DNA of 64,000 nucleotides from Billgrantia antri (GCF_019430905.1 NZ_JAHYCA010000003.1:372001-436000); one strand, 5' to 3'. Shown: positions 8,211-17,535, numbered from the stretch's first letter. Program-made: numbers and translations. The notes: a model not told the origin generated them from the letters alone.

Positions 8211-9956
8211 ATGACCGAAAAAGGTAACCGCCCCACGGGCAAGCATACGCACGTCCTTGCCCAGCATCCGGCTCGGCTGGTGCAACATGCCTTCGAGCAG
8301 AGCCAGAACGGCCTGGTCATTACCGACGGCGATGGCAACATCCTGCTGGTCAATGAGGCGTTCTGTCGGATCGCCGGCGTGGATCGAGCCGAGACGAGCG
8401 GCTGGCCGATCGAGCACTTCTACCTTTCCCGGCGTACGCCTTCGCACCTGCCGGTTACCGCCGATACCACGCCGAGCCTGACACACTCCTGGCAGCAGGA
8501 GGTACTCTGCCGCAGCACGGAGGGCGAGTCGCTGCCGGTCTTGATGACGGTCGACGCCATGCTCGACGAGCATCAGCAGCCGCGCCATTTCCTGCACACC
8601 TTCGTTCAGCTCTTCCGTACCAATGGAAAGATGCTCGATGACCGTCATTGGATCCATATCGACCCCATCACCGGCTTGCCCAACTGGCTGCTGCTGCGCG
8701 ACCGACTGAGCCATGCCCTGGCCCAGGCCGAACGCGCCGACACCACCTTGGCGCTGCTGTTCATCGATATCGACCAATTCAAGGCCATCAATGATTCCGT
8801 GGGTCATTCCGAGGGCGATCGCATACTGGGCGAGCTGGCCCAACGCCTGCAACACGAGGTCCGCAGCAAGGACACCCTGGCCAGACTGGGCAGCGACCAG
8901 TTCGTGGTTCTGCTGGAAAAGGACGGGACGCCCGAGGCGGCACAGCTGGTAGCAGAGCGCCTGCATGAGGCGCTGGAACCCCCTTTCGCGTCAGGGGATC
9001 GCTACCTGCTGATGACGGCATCGATCGGTATCGCGCTGTACCCCACCGATGCCCAGGATGTCGAGCCGCTGCTCGCGGCGGCTCGCAGCGCCATGTTCAT
9101 CGCGCGCCAGAAAGGGCCGGGGCGCCTGGCTTTCGTCGACCGTCGACTGACGGCGCAGCTCAAGGAGAAGTACCGCCTCGAGAGCCTGCTCAGCGAAGCC
9201 ATCCATATGCCGAGTCACCATTTGGAGCTGCACTACCAGCCGGAACTCGACCGTAGCAGCCTTCGCTGCACCGGCCTGGAGGCCATGCTGCGCTGGAAGC
9301 GACCCACGCACTGGCAGCACCCGCCCGGCGACTATCTGGATACGATCGCCCGCCTGGGGCTCGGCGTACGACTCAACCGCTGGATGATCCAGACGGCTAT
9401 CGCCGACCACCGCCGATGGCATGACAGCGGCACGGCCCTCGGCAAGCTTCCCGTTTCCATTCAGCTCTGCGAGTCGCACCTGGCACAGGACACTTTCGAC
9501 CACCGACCGCTGGACCACTTCCTGCGGCACCAGGGTGCCGACTCCTTCGAGTGGCTGACGCTGAAAGTGCCCGCCCAAGGGCTTGGCGGTGAGCTGGACA
9601 AGGCTACCCACCTACTCAAGCGAGTCGAGCGACTCGGCATCCGCCTTACAGTGGAGGGCTTCGGCAGCCAGGCCGTGGACCTGGCCTGGCTGTCGCGCCT
9701 GCCCTTTTACAAGGCTACGGTCGATGCCCGACTGCTCGGGATGCACCATGAAGGACGGCGACTGCTGGAGGCCTCGTGTCGCATGCTGAATGCCCTGGAC
9801 ATCGAGCCAGTGCTCGTGAGCATCGATGAAGGCAGCTTGGCGGCCGGCCTGGAGGGGATATCCGCACGCCTCGTACAGGGCGATCTGTATAGTCCGGCCA
9901 TGCCGGCAGACGCACTGGAACGCTGGCTTGAAGCCCACGGGCCAGGCGGTGATTGA
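8211..9956 (+). CDS. PAS-GGDEF-EAL protein with both catalytic domains degenerate
   Basis: A soluble 581-residue protein. A PAS domain (about 22-130, AFEQSQNGLVITDGDGNILL) is followed by a GGDEF fold (about 147-310) and an EAL fold (about 320-575). The cyclase motif is GSDQF instead of GGDEF. In the EAL domain EAL is EAM, the usual NLS is SIQ, the DDFGTG loop reads VEGFGSQ, and the expected metal-binding acids are missing. The metal-binding DIDQFKAIND helix of the GGDEF domain is kept. Known family rules suggest it has neither cyclase nor phosphodiesterase activity and may sense or bind c-di-GMP. It is convergent with the amidase gene. Confidence 0.85.
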   Translation: MTEKGNRPTGKHTHVLAQHPARLVQHAFEQSQNGLVITDGDGNILLVNEAFCRIAGVDRAETSGWPIEHFYLSRRTPSHLPVTADTTPSLTHSWQQEVLCRSTEGESLPVLMTVDAMLDEHQQPRHFLHTFVQLFRTNGKMLDDRHWIHIDPITGLPNWLLLRDRLSHALAQAERADTTLALLFIDIDQFKAINDSVGHSEGDRILGELAQRLQHEVRSKDTLARLGSDQFVVLLEKDGTPEAAQLVAERLHEALEPPFASGDRYLLMTASIGIALYPTDAQDVEPLLAAARSAMFIARQKGPGRLAFVDRRLTAQLKEKYRLESLLSEAIHMPSHHLELHYQPELDRSSLRCTGLEAMLRWKRPTHWQHPPGDYLDTIARLGLGVRLNRWMIQTAIADHRRWHDSGTALGKLPVSIQLCESHLAQDTFDHRPLDHFLRHQGADSFEWLTLKVPAQGLGGELDKATHLLKRVERLGIRLTVEGFGSQAVDLAWLSRLPFYKATVDARLLGMHHEGRRLLEASCRMLNALDIEPVLVSIDEGSLAAGLEGISARLVQGDLYSPAMPADALERWLEAHGPGGD

Positions 9957-9985
9957 CATGGCCTGGGGCCACGCCATTGCCGCTC

Positions 9986-11410
9986 CTAGCCAGCTGAATC
10001 GTCCTTCGCCAGGTCGAGCGCGTCGGGGAATGACGGAGGAAAGGCCGTAAGATAGGCATTACTGACCCGCAACACCCGGGTATCGTCATGCTTGCCACCC
10101 GCCAATTGGAACCCAACCGGCAGACCACACGGTGTGAAGCCACAGGGAACGGATGCCGCGGGCTGCTGGCTGAGATTGAAGGGGTAGGAAAACGGCGCCC
10201 ACTCCTCCCAGTCGCGCATGCCGGCATCGGGCGGCACGTCACGATTGAGGGGAAAAGGACGAACCGCCACCGACGGCGTCATGACCAGGTGATAGCGCTG
10301 ATTGAAGTGTTCGAGTCTCTCGGTGAGACTCGCCCTTTCCTTGAGCGCATAGAACATGTCCAGCGCACTCAGCCGTTCGGCTCGCTTCGCATCGGCCACC
10401 AGTCCTGGATCGAGCAGGCGGCGCTGCCGCTCGCCGTGCTCGCGATACACCGCCAACGAAGCGGTAAACCACAGCGTATTGAAAATGCGTATGGGCGATT
10501 CGAAGCCGGGGTCGACCTCCTCCACCTCGGCCCCGAGTTCCTCGAGACGACGGGCCGCTCTGCGTACGCATTCGATCACCTCCGGCTCCACCCGGGCGTA
10601 GCCTAGCGTAGGCGAAAAGGCGATACGCATGCCCTCCACGCCTTCGCCAAGCTCCTCACCCCAGTCCTGGGGCTGCCCACGCAGGGCATAGGGGTCACGA
10701 TAGTCGTAGCGCCCAATCACGTTCAGCATGCGTGCTGCGTCGGGCACGGTTCGAGTCAACGGTCCCAGGTGAGAAAGAGAGGCCTCCTTGGAGCGCGGCC
10801 ACTCAGGCACCCAACCAAAGGTAGGCTTGAAACCGAACACGCCACAGAACGACGCAGGAATGCGGATCGAGCCTCCTGAATCGCCCCCTTGGTGCAGCAC
10901 TCCCATGTTGAGGGCCGCCGCCACCGCCGCGCCGCCCGACGACCCACCCGGCGTCAGCCCGGTGTGCCATGGGTTGGCCGTCGCACCGAAGATGCGGTTG
11001 TCGGTGATGGCTTTCCAGCCGAATTCCGGCGTGTTGGTCTTGCCCAGGATTACTGCTCCCGCTTCACGCAACATGCGCGCCGGCGGAGAGTCCCTCTCGC
11101 ACGGGGCGGCCGATTCCGTCAGCGATCCCTTACGCGCCGGCAGACCGCGTGATTCGGTCAGATCTTTCAACGAGACGGGAACACCATCGAGATGGCTGAG
11201 CGGACGACCTTCCCGCCAGCGCCGGGTCGACGCCTTGGCGGCCGCCTCAGCCCCCTCCCTGTCGATCACCACATAGGCATTGACGACGCCATTGAAGCGG
11301 TCGATACGCTCGAGCGCGGCCCGTGTTGCCTCCAAGGGGGAAGCTACCCCGCTCTCGAAACACTGGCGAAGCTGCCCAGCATCCATGGTGCCAAGATCGG
11401 TGTCGCTCAC
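9986..11410 (-). CDS. Amidase-signature family amidase
   Basis: The start is GTG at 11410 (VSDTDLGTM), five bases after a GGGAGG ribosome site; frames starting further up lack any family similarity. The 474-residue product has the Ser-cisSer-Lys triad of the amidase signature family: Lys in SLKDLTES, the GGSSGGAAVA loop, and the nucleophile segment GGDSGGSIRIPASFCG. These enzymes hydrolyse amides; GatA is a relative, but no gatB or gatC is nearby, so a stand-alone catabolic or detoxifying amidase is more likely. The substrate cannot be told from sequence. Confidence 0.88.
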   Translation of the reverse strand: MSDTDLGTMDAGQLRQCFESGVASPLEATRAALERIDRFNGVVNAYVVIDREGAEAAAKASTRRWREGRPLSHLDGVPVSLKDLTESRGLPARKGSLTESAAPCERDSPPARMLREAGAVILGKTNTPEFGWKAITDNRIFGATANPWHTGLTPGGSSGGAAVAAALNMGVLHQGGDSGGSIRIPASFCGVFGFKPTFGWVPEWPRSKEASLSHLGPLTRTVPDAARMLNVIGRYDYRDPYALRGQPQDWGEELGEGVEGMRIAFSPTLGYARVEPEVIECVRRAARRLEELGAEVEEVDPGFESPIRIFNTLWFTASLAVYREHGERQRRLLDPGLVADAKRAERLSALDMFYALKERASLTERLEHFNQRYHLVMTPSVAVRPFPLNRDVPPDAGMRDWEEWAPFSYPFNLSQQPAASVPCGFTPCGLPVGFQLAGGKHDDTRVLRVSNAYLTAFPPSFPDALDLAKDDSAG

Positions 11411-11696
11411 AAGAACCTCCCTTTTTCCAGTGAGACCTTTATGATTGTGGAAAACATTCATCCTGAATGGCAAATGGCGGTAGCTCAGCTGCTCCGGCCT
11501 TCTATGCATGAGGCAGGCCCGTGCACCAAGCCAGCGAAGCGACGGCCGCACATGAGGTAACGGCGCTGCAACGGTTTGCCCATAACGTAGTCGACCGCGC
11601 CCCAGAAGACCTCGACATGGACCGGCCACTTTGTAACCCTTCGTTCTAAGGGTCTAACCTTGATTTACAAAAGCAAACGAAAACAAGGTGAAGACA

Positions 11697-11945
11697 ATGA
11701 ACAAGGTATGGGTGATCGTCGCCTGCATGGCTGGCATCGGCCTCGGCCTCGGCCTCTACCTGCTCGACGATGCAAGGGACCGGGCAGCGCGCATGAGCCC
11801 GGATGAACTGACGCCGGAGCAGCAGCGCTATTGCGAGAGTGTCGAACAGTGGTACCGTGAAGAAATGCTGGACGTCGCCCCCAAGTGGAGGCTCGGCCAC
11901 CCCGATGAACAGGGCACCTACACCCAGTGGTGTACGGAAAGATGA
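11697..11945 (+). CDS. Small membrane-anchored protein of unknown function
   Basis: An 82-residue protein from MNKVWVIVACMAGIGLGLG. I chose the ATG at 11697 because an AAGGTG ribosome site precedes it by six bases; a GTG three codons earlier would overlap that site. One N-terminal hydrophobic helix (about 4-22) is followed by an acidic, Trp/Tyr-rich periplasmic or cytoplasmic tail with two Cys (CESVEQWYREEM and TQWCTER) that could form a disulfide. I do not recognise the family. The gene stands alone between the amidase and tRNA-Ala. Confidence 0.7.
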   Translation: MNKVWVIVACMAGIGLGLGLYLLDDARDRAARMSPDELTPEQQRYCESVEQWYREEMLDVAPKWRLGHPDEQGTYTQWCTER

Positions 11946-11949
11946 CACG

Positions 11950-11982
11950 AAAAAGCCGCCTGGAGTAGTACTCCAAGCGGCT
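11950..11982 (-). terminator. Rho-independent terminator of tRNA-Ala
   Basis: A strong hairpin with arms AGCCGC-TGGAGT / ACTCCA-GCGGCT (each side with one bulged base) around AGT, followed on the minus strand by TTTTT. It lies 18 bases past the 3' end of the tRNA. It also follows the stop of the 82-residue gene on the plus strand, but no T-run follows on that side. Confidence 0.85.
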
Positions 11983-11999
11983 GATTCATCGAAGCTTGT

Positions 12000-12075
12000 T
12001 GGTGGAGCCTAGCGGGATCGAACCGCTGACCTCAACACTGCCAGTGTTGCGCTCTCCCAGCTGAGCTAAGGCCCC
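12000..12075 (-). tRNA. tRNA-Ala (anticodon GGC)
   Basis: The minus strand gives a 76-base cloverleaf beginning GGGGCCTTAGCTCAGCTGGG and ending in encoded CCA. The anticodon stem CAACA/TGTTG holds the loop CTGGCAG, so the anticodon is GGC, reading GCC and GCU alanine codons. The T arm GGTTCGATCC is standard. The tRNA stands alone, with its own promoter upstream and terminator downstream. Confidence 0.98.
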
Positions 12076-12105
12076 ACTTGTCTCGACCTTGCGAGAACGA
12101 GGAGA

Positions 12106-12134
12106 ATCATACCCGTCACGGCGCACATCGTCAA
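12106..12134 (-). promoter_or_regulatory. Sigma-70 promoter for tRNA-Ala
   Basis: On the minus strand TTGACG (complement at 12129-12134) and TATGAT (complement at 12106-12111) are separated by exactly 17 bases. Each hexamer differs from consensus at one position. The expected start is about 25 bases before the mature tRNA. Confidence 0.75.
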
Positions 12135-12322
12135 TAGGCAGGTGCAACGTATGCTTTGCGTTGAGAGAAAGCGGGAATCGGGATGCCTGTTCAATTTCCC
12201 TTGCCTTGCGAGTATGGCAAGCTTGCACTTGGATGCCGAAGACTCGGCGATCAAGAGCCCAACCTGAGCTCAAGCTCCGTGCGACTCTGCTCGTCGCCGC
12301 CAGCTCTCCGCAATGACGAGGA

Positions 12323-12979
12323 ATGTCAATCTTGATCAAGGTGCTCATTGTCGACGATCATCACCTGGTTCGCACCAGTCTTGCTCGCTTGCTCGAGAAC
12401 GAAGAGGATATCGACGTGGTGGGCGAGGCAGCCAGCGGTGAGGAAGCCATTACCCTATGCCGCCAGCTCGAACCGGACGTGATACTGATGGACCTGCGCA
12501 TGCCGGGTATCGGCGGCCTTGAAGCAACCCGCAAGATCATGCGCAACAATACCGACGTACGCATTCTGGCACTGACTGGCTTCATGGAGGACAACTTCGC
12601 ACAGCGCATGCTCGACGCCGGTGCTGGCGGCTTCATCAGCAAGGACACCCAGGTACCCGATATGGTCGACGCCATCCGCAGTGTCTTCGCTGGGCACCGT
12701 TACATCAGCCCTGACATTGCCCAGCGCCTGGTACTCTCCCGTTTCGACTCGGAAGAGAACCCATTCGACAAGCTCTCACAGCGAGAGCTGCAAGTGGCCA
12801 TGATGATCGTCAATTGCCAACGAGTATCGGAAATCTCCGACCGGCTATTTCTCAGCCCCAAGACCGTCAATACCTATCGTTACCGGATCTTCGAGAAACT
12901 CGGCATTGAGACCGACGTCGAGCTCACCCATCTGGGGCTGAAACACGGCCTGATCGAAGGGTTCGACACCGCCAACTGA
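12323..12979 (+). CDS. gacA: GacA/UvrY-type response regulator
   Basis: A 218-residue NarL/FixJ-family regulator. The receiver domain (1-120) has the acidic pair in IVDDHH, phospho-acceptor Asp in VILMDLRMPG and a conserved Lys in SKDTQ. The C-terminal LuxR-type helix-turn-helix (about 150-210) includes SDRLFLSPKTVNTYRYRIFEKLG. GacA is phosphorylated by GacS and activates small RNAs that titrate CsrA/RsmA. The gacA-uvrC-pgsA order is conserved across gammaproteobacteria and separates this gene from other NarL-type regulators. The intervening 50 bases to uvrC suggest co-transcription. Confidence 0.93.
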   Translation: MSILIKVLIVDDHHLVRTSLARLLENEEDIDVVGEAASGEEAITLCRQLEPDVILMDLRMPGIGGLEATRKIMRNNTDVRILALTGFMEDNFAQRMLDAGAGGFISKDTQVPDMVDAIRSVFAGHRYISPDIAQRLVLSRFDSEENPFDKLSQRELQVAMMIVNCQRVSEISDRLFLSPKTVNTYRYRIFEKLGIETDVELTHLGLKHGLIEGFDTAN

Positions 12980-13029
12980 GAAGAGGCTTCTGGTACCCTA
13001 TTGCCTCCCTGCAAGACAGCCAGAGCGCC

Positions 13030-14844
13030 ATGACCTTCGATCCGCGGCAATTCCTTGCCAACCTCACCCAAGCCCCCGGCATCTACCGGATGCTTGACGA
13101 GCACGGCGACACTCTCTACGTGGGCAAGGCCAAGCGGCTCAAGGCTCGTCTGGCCAGCTATTTTCGCGGCGCCCTCAATACCAAGACCCAGGCCATGGTA
13201 TCGCGCATCGCCGATGTCCAGGTCACGGTGACACGCAGCGAGATCGAGGCCCTGCTGCTCGAGCAGACCCTGATCAAGGAGCTGCGCCCGCCCTATAACA
13301 TCCTGCTGCGCGACGACAAGTCGTACCCCTTCGTATTCGCCAGCGACCGCCACCCCTACCCCGCGCTCGAGTACAAGCGTGCCCGCCGGCGGCATGACGA
13401 CGGGCGCTATCTCGGCCCCTATCCAAGCAGTGGTGCGGTACGGGAGAGTCTTTCCCTGATGCAGAAGATCTTCCGCATACGCAACTGTGAGGACAGCGTC
13501 TTCGCTCATCGCACGCGCCCCTGTCTGCAGTACCAGATTCAACGCTGCAGCGCTCCGTGCGTGGGGTACATCAGCGAAGCCGACTACCGGCGCGACCTGG
13601 AGCACGCCATCATGTGCCTCGAGGGACGCAGTGAACAGGTCACCCAGGAGCTGACCGACGCCATGGAAGCTGCCAGCCGCGACCTGGCCTTCGAGGATGC
13701 AGCCCGCCTGCGCGACCAGATCCAGCACCTGCGCCAGCTCCAGCATCGCCAGTTCGTCGATACCGAAGGGGGCGACGCCGATGCCTTCGCCCTGGCCGAG
13801 CGCGAAGGCGCATTGTGCATCTCGGTGCTGGCGGTGCGTCAGGGGCGGCTATTGGGAGCACGCCACCATTCGCCTGACAATGGCCTGGGCCTGGAGACCG
13901 CTGATCTGCTAGGCGAGTTCGTCAGCCAGTATTATCTTGGTCAGGATCGTGAAATCCCTCGCGAAGTCATCAGCAGCCTGCCGCTACCCGACAGCGAGAT
14001 CCTGGAAAGCGCCCTGAGCCGTCGCGCCGAACGGCGCGTGCGGGTGACCCACAAGGTGCGTGGACACCGAAGCCAGTGGCTCGAACTGGCGCGCACCAAT
14101 GCCGAGCAGCAACTGGCCAGCCGACTGGCCAGCCAGAGCGAACTCGATCGCCGCTTCGATACGTTGCAACAGACTCTTTCTCTGGAGGCGCCCGTCGAGC
14201 GACTCGAGTGCTTCGATATCAGCCACAGTCATGGCGAGGCCACGGTCGCTTCGTGCGTGGTTTTCGACCGCAACGGCCCGCGCAAGTCGGACTACCGACG
14301 CTTCAACATCGAGGGAGTGACGGCCGGAGACGACTACGCGGCCATGCGCCAGGCGCTGGATCGGCGCTTCCGCCGCCTCGCCGAGGGAGAAGGCATGGCA
14401 CCGGACATTCTGCTGCTGGATGGCGGCAAGGGGCAGCTCAACCTGGCCCGCGAAGTCATGGCCGAACTGGGGCTCGACAACATCCGCCTGCTGGGCGTGG
14501 CCAAGGGCACCACCCGAAAAGCCGGCCTCGAGACACTGTTCATCGAGACGGTTGATCGCACCCTCGACCTGCCGGCTGCCTCCCCGGCGCTGCACTTGAT
14601 CCAGCATGTTCGTGACGAAGCTCACCGCTTCGCCATTACCGGGCATCGCAACCGGCGCGACAAGGCGCGACGCAGCTCCGCCCTAGAAGAGATCGACGGT
14701 ATCGGCCCAAAGCGGCGCCGGGAACTGCTGCGATTTTTCGGCGGGCTACAAGGCGTCAAACAGGCCAGCCGCGAGGAGCTCGCCCGCGTTCCCGGCATCA
14801 GCGCCACCCTGGCCGAGACGATTCATCGCTCGCTGCATGGATGA
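13030..14844 (+). CDS. uvrC: Excinuclease ABC subunit C
   Basis: A 604-residue UvrC. The N-terminal GIY-YIG nuclease (about 12-95; APGIYRMLD and YVGKAKRLKARL) makes the 3' incision, a UVR motif lies near 200-235, the RNase H-like 5' nuclease contains ECFDISHSHG and DGGKGQL, and tandem helix-hairpin-helix motifs close the protein (IDGIGPKRRRELL and VPGISATLAETI). It works with UvrA/UvrB in nucleotide excision repair. The length is normal for the family (about 600). It lies between gacA and pgsA as in E. coli. Confidence 0.97.
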   Translation: MTFDPRQFLANLTQAPGIYRMLDEHGDTLYVGKAKRLKARLASYFRGALNTKTQAMVSRIADVQVTVTRSEIEALLLEQTLIKELRPPYNILLRDDKSYPFVFASDRHPYPALEYKRARRRHDDGRYLGPYPSSGAVRESLSLMQKIFRIRNCEDSVFAHRTRPCLQYQIQRCSAPCVGYISEADYRRDLEHAIMCLEGRSEQVTQELTDAMEAASRDLAFEDAARLRDQIQHLRQLQHRQFVDTEGGDADAFALAEREGALCISVLAVRQGRLLGARHHSPDNGLGLETADLLGEFVSQYYLGQDREIPREVISSLPLPDSEILESALSRRAERRVRVTHKVRGHRSQWLELARTNAEQQLASRLASQSELDRRFDTLQQTLSLEAPVERLECFDISHSHGEATVASCVVFDRNGPRKSDYRRFNIEGVTAGDDYAAMRQALDRRFRRLAEGEGMAPDILLLDGGKGQLNLAREVMAELGLDNIRLLGVAKGTTRKAGLETLFIETVDRTLDLPAASPALHLIQHVRDEAHRFAITGHRNRRDKARRSSALEEIDGIGPKRRRELLRFFGGLQGVKQASREELARVPGISATLAETIHRSLHG

Positions 14845-14911
14845 TGGCGTCCGGTACAGATAGAATGAGCCCTCTTCGGCACTCTGATCCAAGGCAAGGA
14901 CCCCCCGTGAA

Positions 14912-15460
14912 ATGAACATCCCCAACATCCTGACGCTGGCCAGAATCGCCTTCATCCCGCTGCTGGTGGTGTTCGTCTATCTTCCCTATGCCTGGAGCAT
15001 GCCGGTTGCAGCGGGCCTGTTCGCCCTGGCTTCGGTGACCGACTGGCTCGATGGCTATCTGGCACGGCGCTGGAATCAGTCCACTCCCTTCGGCGCTTTC
15101 CTCGACCCGGTGGCGGACAAATTGATGGTCGCCGTCGCCCTTGCTCTGCTCATCGAGCGCTTCGATACCATCTGGCTGACGCTGCCGGCACTGGTGATCA
15201 TTGGCCGCGAGATCGTGATCTCGGCGCTGCGCGAATGGATGGCCGAGATGGGCAAACGCAGCAGCGTTGCCGTCTCCTGGCTGGGCAAGGTCAAGACGAC
15301 ACTGCAGATGGTCGCCCTGCTGCTGCTGCTGGCCTTCCCCCCCGGTACGCAGCTCTCTTTACTGGGTATTGCCACCCTGCATGTCGCCGCGATCATGACA
15401 CTATGGTCAATGCTGTTGTACCTTCGCGCCGCCTGGCCCCATCTGTCTCGCTCGATGTGA
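14912..15460 (+). CDS. pgsA: CDP-diacylglycerol--glycerol-3-phosphate 3-phosphatidyltransferase
   Basis: A 182-residue integral membrane enzyme. It starts [18 protein letters not shown] and has about five or six membrane helices. The CDP-alcohol phosphotransferase motif DG-x2-AR-x8-G-x3-D-x3-D is complete in the segment from DGYLARRW to FLDPVADK (about residues 49-70). The enzyme makes phosphatidylglycerophosphate, the committed step to phosphatidylglycerol and cardiolipin. It closes the gacA-uvrC-pgsA operon and is followed by the tRNA Gly-Cys-Leu cluster, the same layout as in E. coli. Confidence 0.96.
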   Translation: MNIPNILTLARIAFIPLLVVFVYLPYAWSMPVAAGLFALASVTDWLDGYLARRWNQSTPFGAFLDPVADKLMVAVALALLIERFDTIWLTLPALVIIGREIVISALREWMAEMGKRSSVAVSWLGKVKTTLQMVALLLLLAFPPGTQLSLLGIATLHVAAIMTLWSMLLYLRAAWPHLSRSM

Positions 15461-15488
15461 CCGAACGGCATCCAGCGCCAACAAGTGA

Positions 15489-15516
15489 TTGACACCAACG
15501 AGCTTATCCGTATAAT
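15489..15516 (+). promoter_or_regulatory. Consensus sigma-70 promoter of the tRNA cluster
   Basis: A perfect TTGACA (15489-15494) and a perfect TATAAT (15511-15516) are separated by 16 bases. Both hexamers equal consensus, as expected for a strongly expressed stable-RNA promoter. tRNA-Gly begins 16 bases after the -10 element. Confidence 0.93.
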
Positions 15517-15531
15517 TCGCACTCGAGTCGA

Positions 15532-15606
15532 GCGGGAATAGCTCAGTGGTAGAGCATCGCCTTGCCAAGGCGAGGGTCGGGAGTTCGAATCTCCTTTCCC
15601 GCTCCA
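15532..15606 (+). tRNA. tRNA-Gly (anticodon GCC)
   Basis: A 75-base cloverleaf from GCGGGAATAGCTCAG to encoded CCA. The anticodon loop in TCGCCTTGCCAAGGCGA gives GCC, reading GGC and GGU. The T arm GGAGTTCGAATCTCC is standard. First gene of a Gly-Cys-Leu tRNA transcript equivalent to glyW-cysT-leuZ of E. coli. Confidence 0.98.
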
Positions 15607-15643
15607 TCCTCTTTGGACATACAAGAGGCAAACGACTCATCGA

Positions 15644-15717
15644 GGCTGGATGGCAGAGTGGTCATGCAGCGGACTGCAACTCCGTGTACGCCGGTTCGAT
15701 TCCGACTCCAGCCTCCA
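15644..15717 (+). tRNA. tRNA-Cys (anticodon GCA)
   Basis: A 74-base cloverleaf from GGCTGGATGGCAGAG to encoded CCA. The anticodon arm CGGACTGCAACTCCG holds GCA, reading both cysteine codons. It lies 37 bases after tRNA-Gly and is probably processed from the same transcript. Confidence 0.97.
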
Positions 15718-15758
15718 TTTCCTTATCCCCTTGTCAGCTGCCTACTCGAAACCGTGCC

Positions 15759-15845
15759 GCCCGGATGGCGAAATTGGTAGACGCAAGAGACTTAAAATCT
15801 CTCGGTGGCAACACCGTGCCGGTTCGAGCCCGGCTCCGGGCACCA
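15759..15845 (+). tRNA. tRNA-Leu (anticodon TAA)
   Basis: An 87-base class II tRNA from GCCCGGATGGCGAAATTGG to encoded CCA. The anticodon loop CTTAAAA in GAGACTTAAAATCTC gives TAA for UUA and UUG codons. The long variable arm (TCGGTGGCAACACCG region) confirms the leucine type. It is the last member of the cluster before nadB. Confidence 0.97.
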
Positions 15846-15933
15846 GGCTCTTCGCCGTCCCCCTCGCTTCCCTATCCTGTTGGACACCAATGCGGCATGC
15901 TGGCTGATGCAACAGGCCTCAGCGAGAGTGCGC

Positions 15934-17535
15934 ATGTCTCCAACTCGTCCGACTCGTAGCGAACATGACGTTCTGGTCATCGGCGGCGGCGTTGCCGGCC
16001 TGACCCTGGCCCTGCATGTCGCCGAGACGCGCCGCGTAACCCTGGTTCGCCCTGCCAGCGATGATCAGGGCGCCAGCCGTTGGGCCCAGGGCGGCATTGC
16101 CGCGGTGCTCTCCCCCCAGGACAACTTCGACGCGCACGTCGCGGATACGCTGGTGGCGGGAGATGGCCTTTGCGACGAACGCGCCGTGCGCTTCACCGTC
16201 GAACAGGGACCTGGCGCTATCGAATGGCTACTTTCCCTCGGCGTGCCGTTTACGCGTGACCACAGCCCAAGCGCCAGCTATCCCTACCACCTGACCCGGG
16301 AAGGAGGGCACGGCGCCCGCCGCATTATCCATGCCGAAGACGCCACCGGGCGTGCCGTACTCGACACCCTGAAGACCCACGTCGAGACAAGCCCGGCAAT
16401 CACCATTCGCGACGATCTCGTCGCCATCGGCCTGCTGGCCGATGCGGAGCAACGCTGCCGTGGTGCTCGCTGCCTCAACGAACGAGGCCAATTGCAAGAA
16501 CTGCTGGCCGGCGATACGGTACTGGCGACCGGCGGCGCCAGCGGGCTCTATCGCCACACCACGAGCCCGCACCCGGCCAGCGGCGAAGGCATGATGATGG
16601 CCGCCGAGCTAGGCGCCGAGCTGATGAACCTCGAGTTTCAGCAGTTTCACCCGACCTGTCTCTACGACCCGGACGGCCCGCCCTTCCTGATCAGCGAAGC
16701 GGTTCGAGGTGAAGGTGGACGGCTTTACAGCACGGATGGACGACGCTTCATGCCCGAGCTCGATGAGCGTGCGGAACTGGCGCCCCGCGACATAGTCGCT
16801 CGCGCCATCGACGCCGAGATGCAGCGTACCGGCTCGCCGCACGTCTGGCTGGACGTGACCCACCTCGGCGAAACGGCCATACGCCACCACTTTCCGACGA
16901 TCCAAGCCCACTGCCTGAATCGCGGGCTGGACATTACCCAAGCACCAATACCGGTCGTGCCTGCCGCTCATTACAGCTGCGGCGGCATTGCCACCGACCT
17001 CGACGGCAGCTCCAGCGTGCCGCATCTTTACGCCGTTGGCGAAGTCGCCTACACGGGACTCCACGGCGCCAATCGCATGGCCAGTAACTCGCTGCTGGAG
17101 TGCCTGGTCTATGCACGCAGCTGTGCTGCCACGCTGGCAGTCAGCCACGCCCCCGCGACCTCCCCCCTGCCAACGGCAACAAGCGTAGACAGGGAACAGC
17201 TGGAAACCCAGCGCATCCAGCAGTGGCGCACGACCATGCGCGACATCATGAGCCACCACGTGGCCATCGTCCGTCGCGACGCAGGGCTCGAAGCCGCCGC
17301 GCGCAAGCTGAGCGAGCTGAGCCGAGAGGTGCATGCCGCCATGGTGCAGGCCGCACCCGACACGTCGCTGGCAAGCTTATGGCACGCCGTGAGGCTGGCT
17401 CGCCTGACCGTACTGGCAGCCCGCCAACGCCGCGAGTCGCGCGGCCTGCATTTCAACCCCGACTGCCCGCACCATACCGAAAGCGGCCTGACGCCCAGCC
17501 CATCCCGCCTGCGACTGGCTGACCTTGCCACCTGA
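15934..17535 (+). CDS. nadB: L-aspartate oxidase
   Basis: A 533-residue flavoprotein from MSPTRPTRSEHDVLVIGGG. An open frame extends upstream into tRNA-Leu, so that extension is not coding. The FAD-binding GGGVAGL loop is near residues 18-24, followed by SRWAQGGIAAVL, the HPTCL active-site region, and the C-terminal AAHYSCGG / NSLLECLVY segments typical of NadB. It oxidises aspartate to iminoaspartate for quinolinate and NAD synthesis. In Pseudomonas nadB is also beside an sdhE homologue, as here. Confidence 0.96.
   Translation: MSPTRPTRSEHDVLVIGGGVAGLTLALHVAETRRVTLVRPASDDQGASRWAQGGIAAVLSPQDNFDAHVADTLVAGDGLCDERAVRFTVEQGPGAIEWLLSLGVPFTRDHSPSASYPYHLTREGGHGARRIIHAEDATGRAVLDTLKTHVETSPAITIRDDLVAIGLLADAEQRCRGARCLNERGQLQELLAGDTVLATGGASGLYRHTTSPHPASGEGMMMAAELGAELMNLEFQQFHPTCLYDPDGPPFLISEAVRGEGGRLYSTDGRRFMPELDERAELAPRDIVARAIDAEMQRTGSPHVWLDVTHLGETAIRHHFPTIQAHCLNRGLDITQAPIPVVPAAHYSCGGIATDLDGSSSVPHLYAVGEVAYTGLHGANRMASNSLLECLVYARSCAATLAVSHAPATSPLPTATSVDREQLETQRIQQWRTTMRDIMSHHVAIVRRDAGLEAAARKLSELSREVHAAMVQAAPDTSLASLWHAVRLARLTVLAARQRRESRGLHFNPDCPHHTESGLTPSPSRLRLADLAT

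Noticed and set aside
11476..11484. GGCGGTAGC, the core of an ops/RfaH element
   Set aside because: Only nine bases match, the following GT is missing, and the downstream gene is a tiny membrane protein, not a long polysaccharide operon. Chance match.
15805..15933. Upstream extension of nadB
   Set aside because: The extension overlaps tRNA-Leu and lacks similarity; the NadB start at 15934 gives the normal family length.
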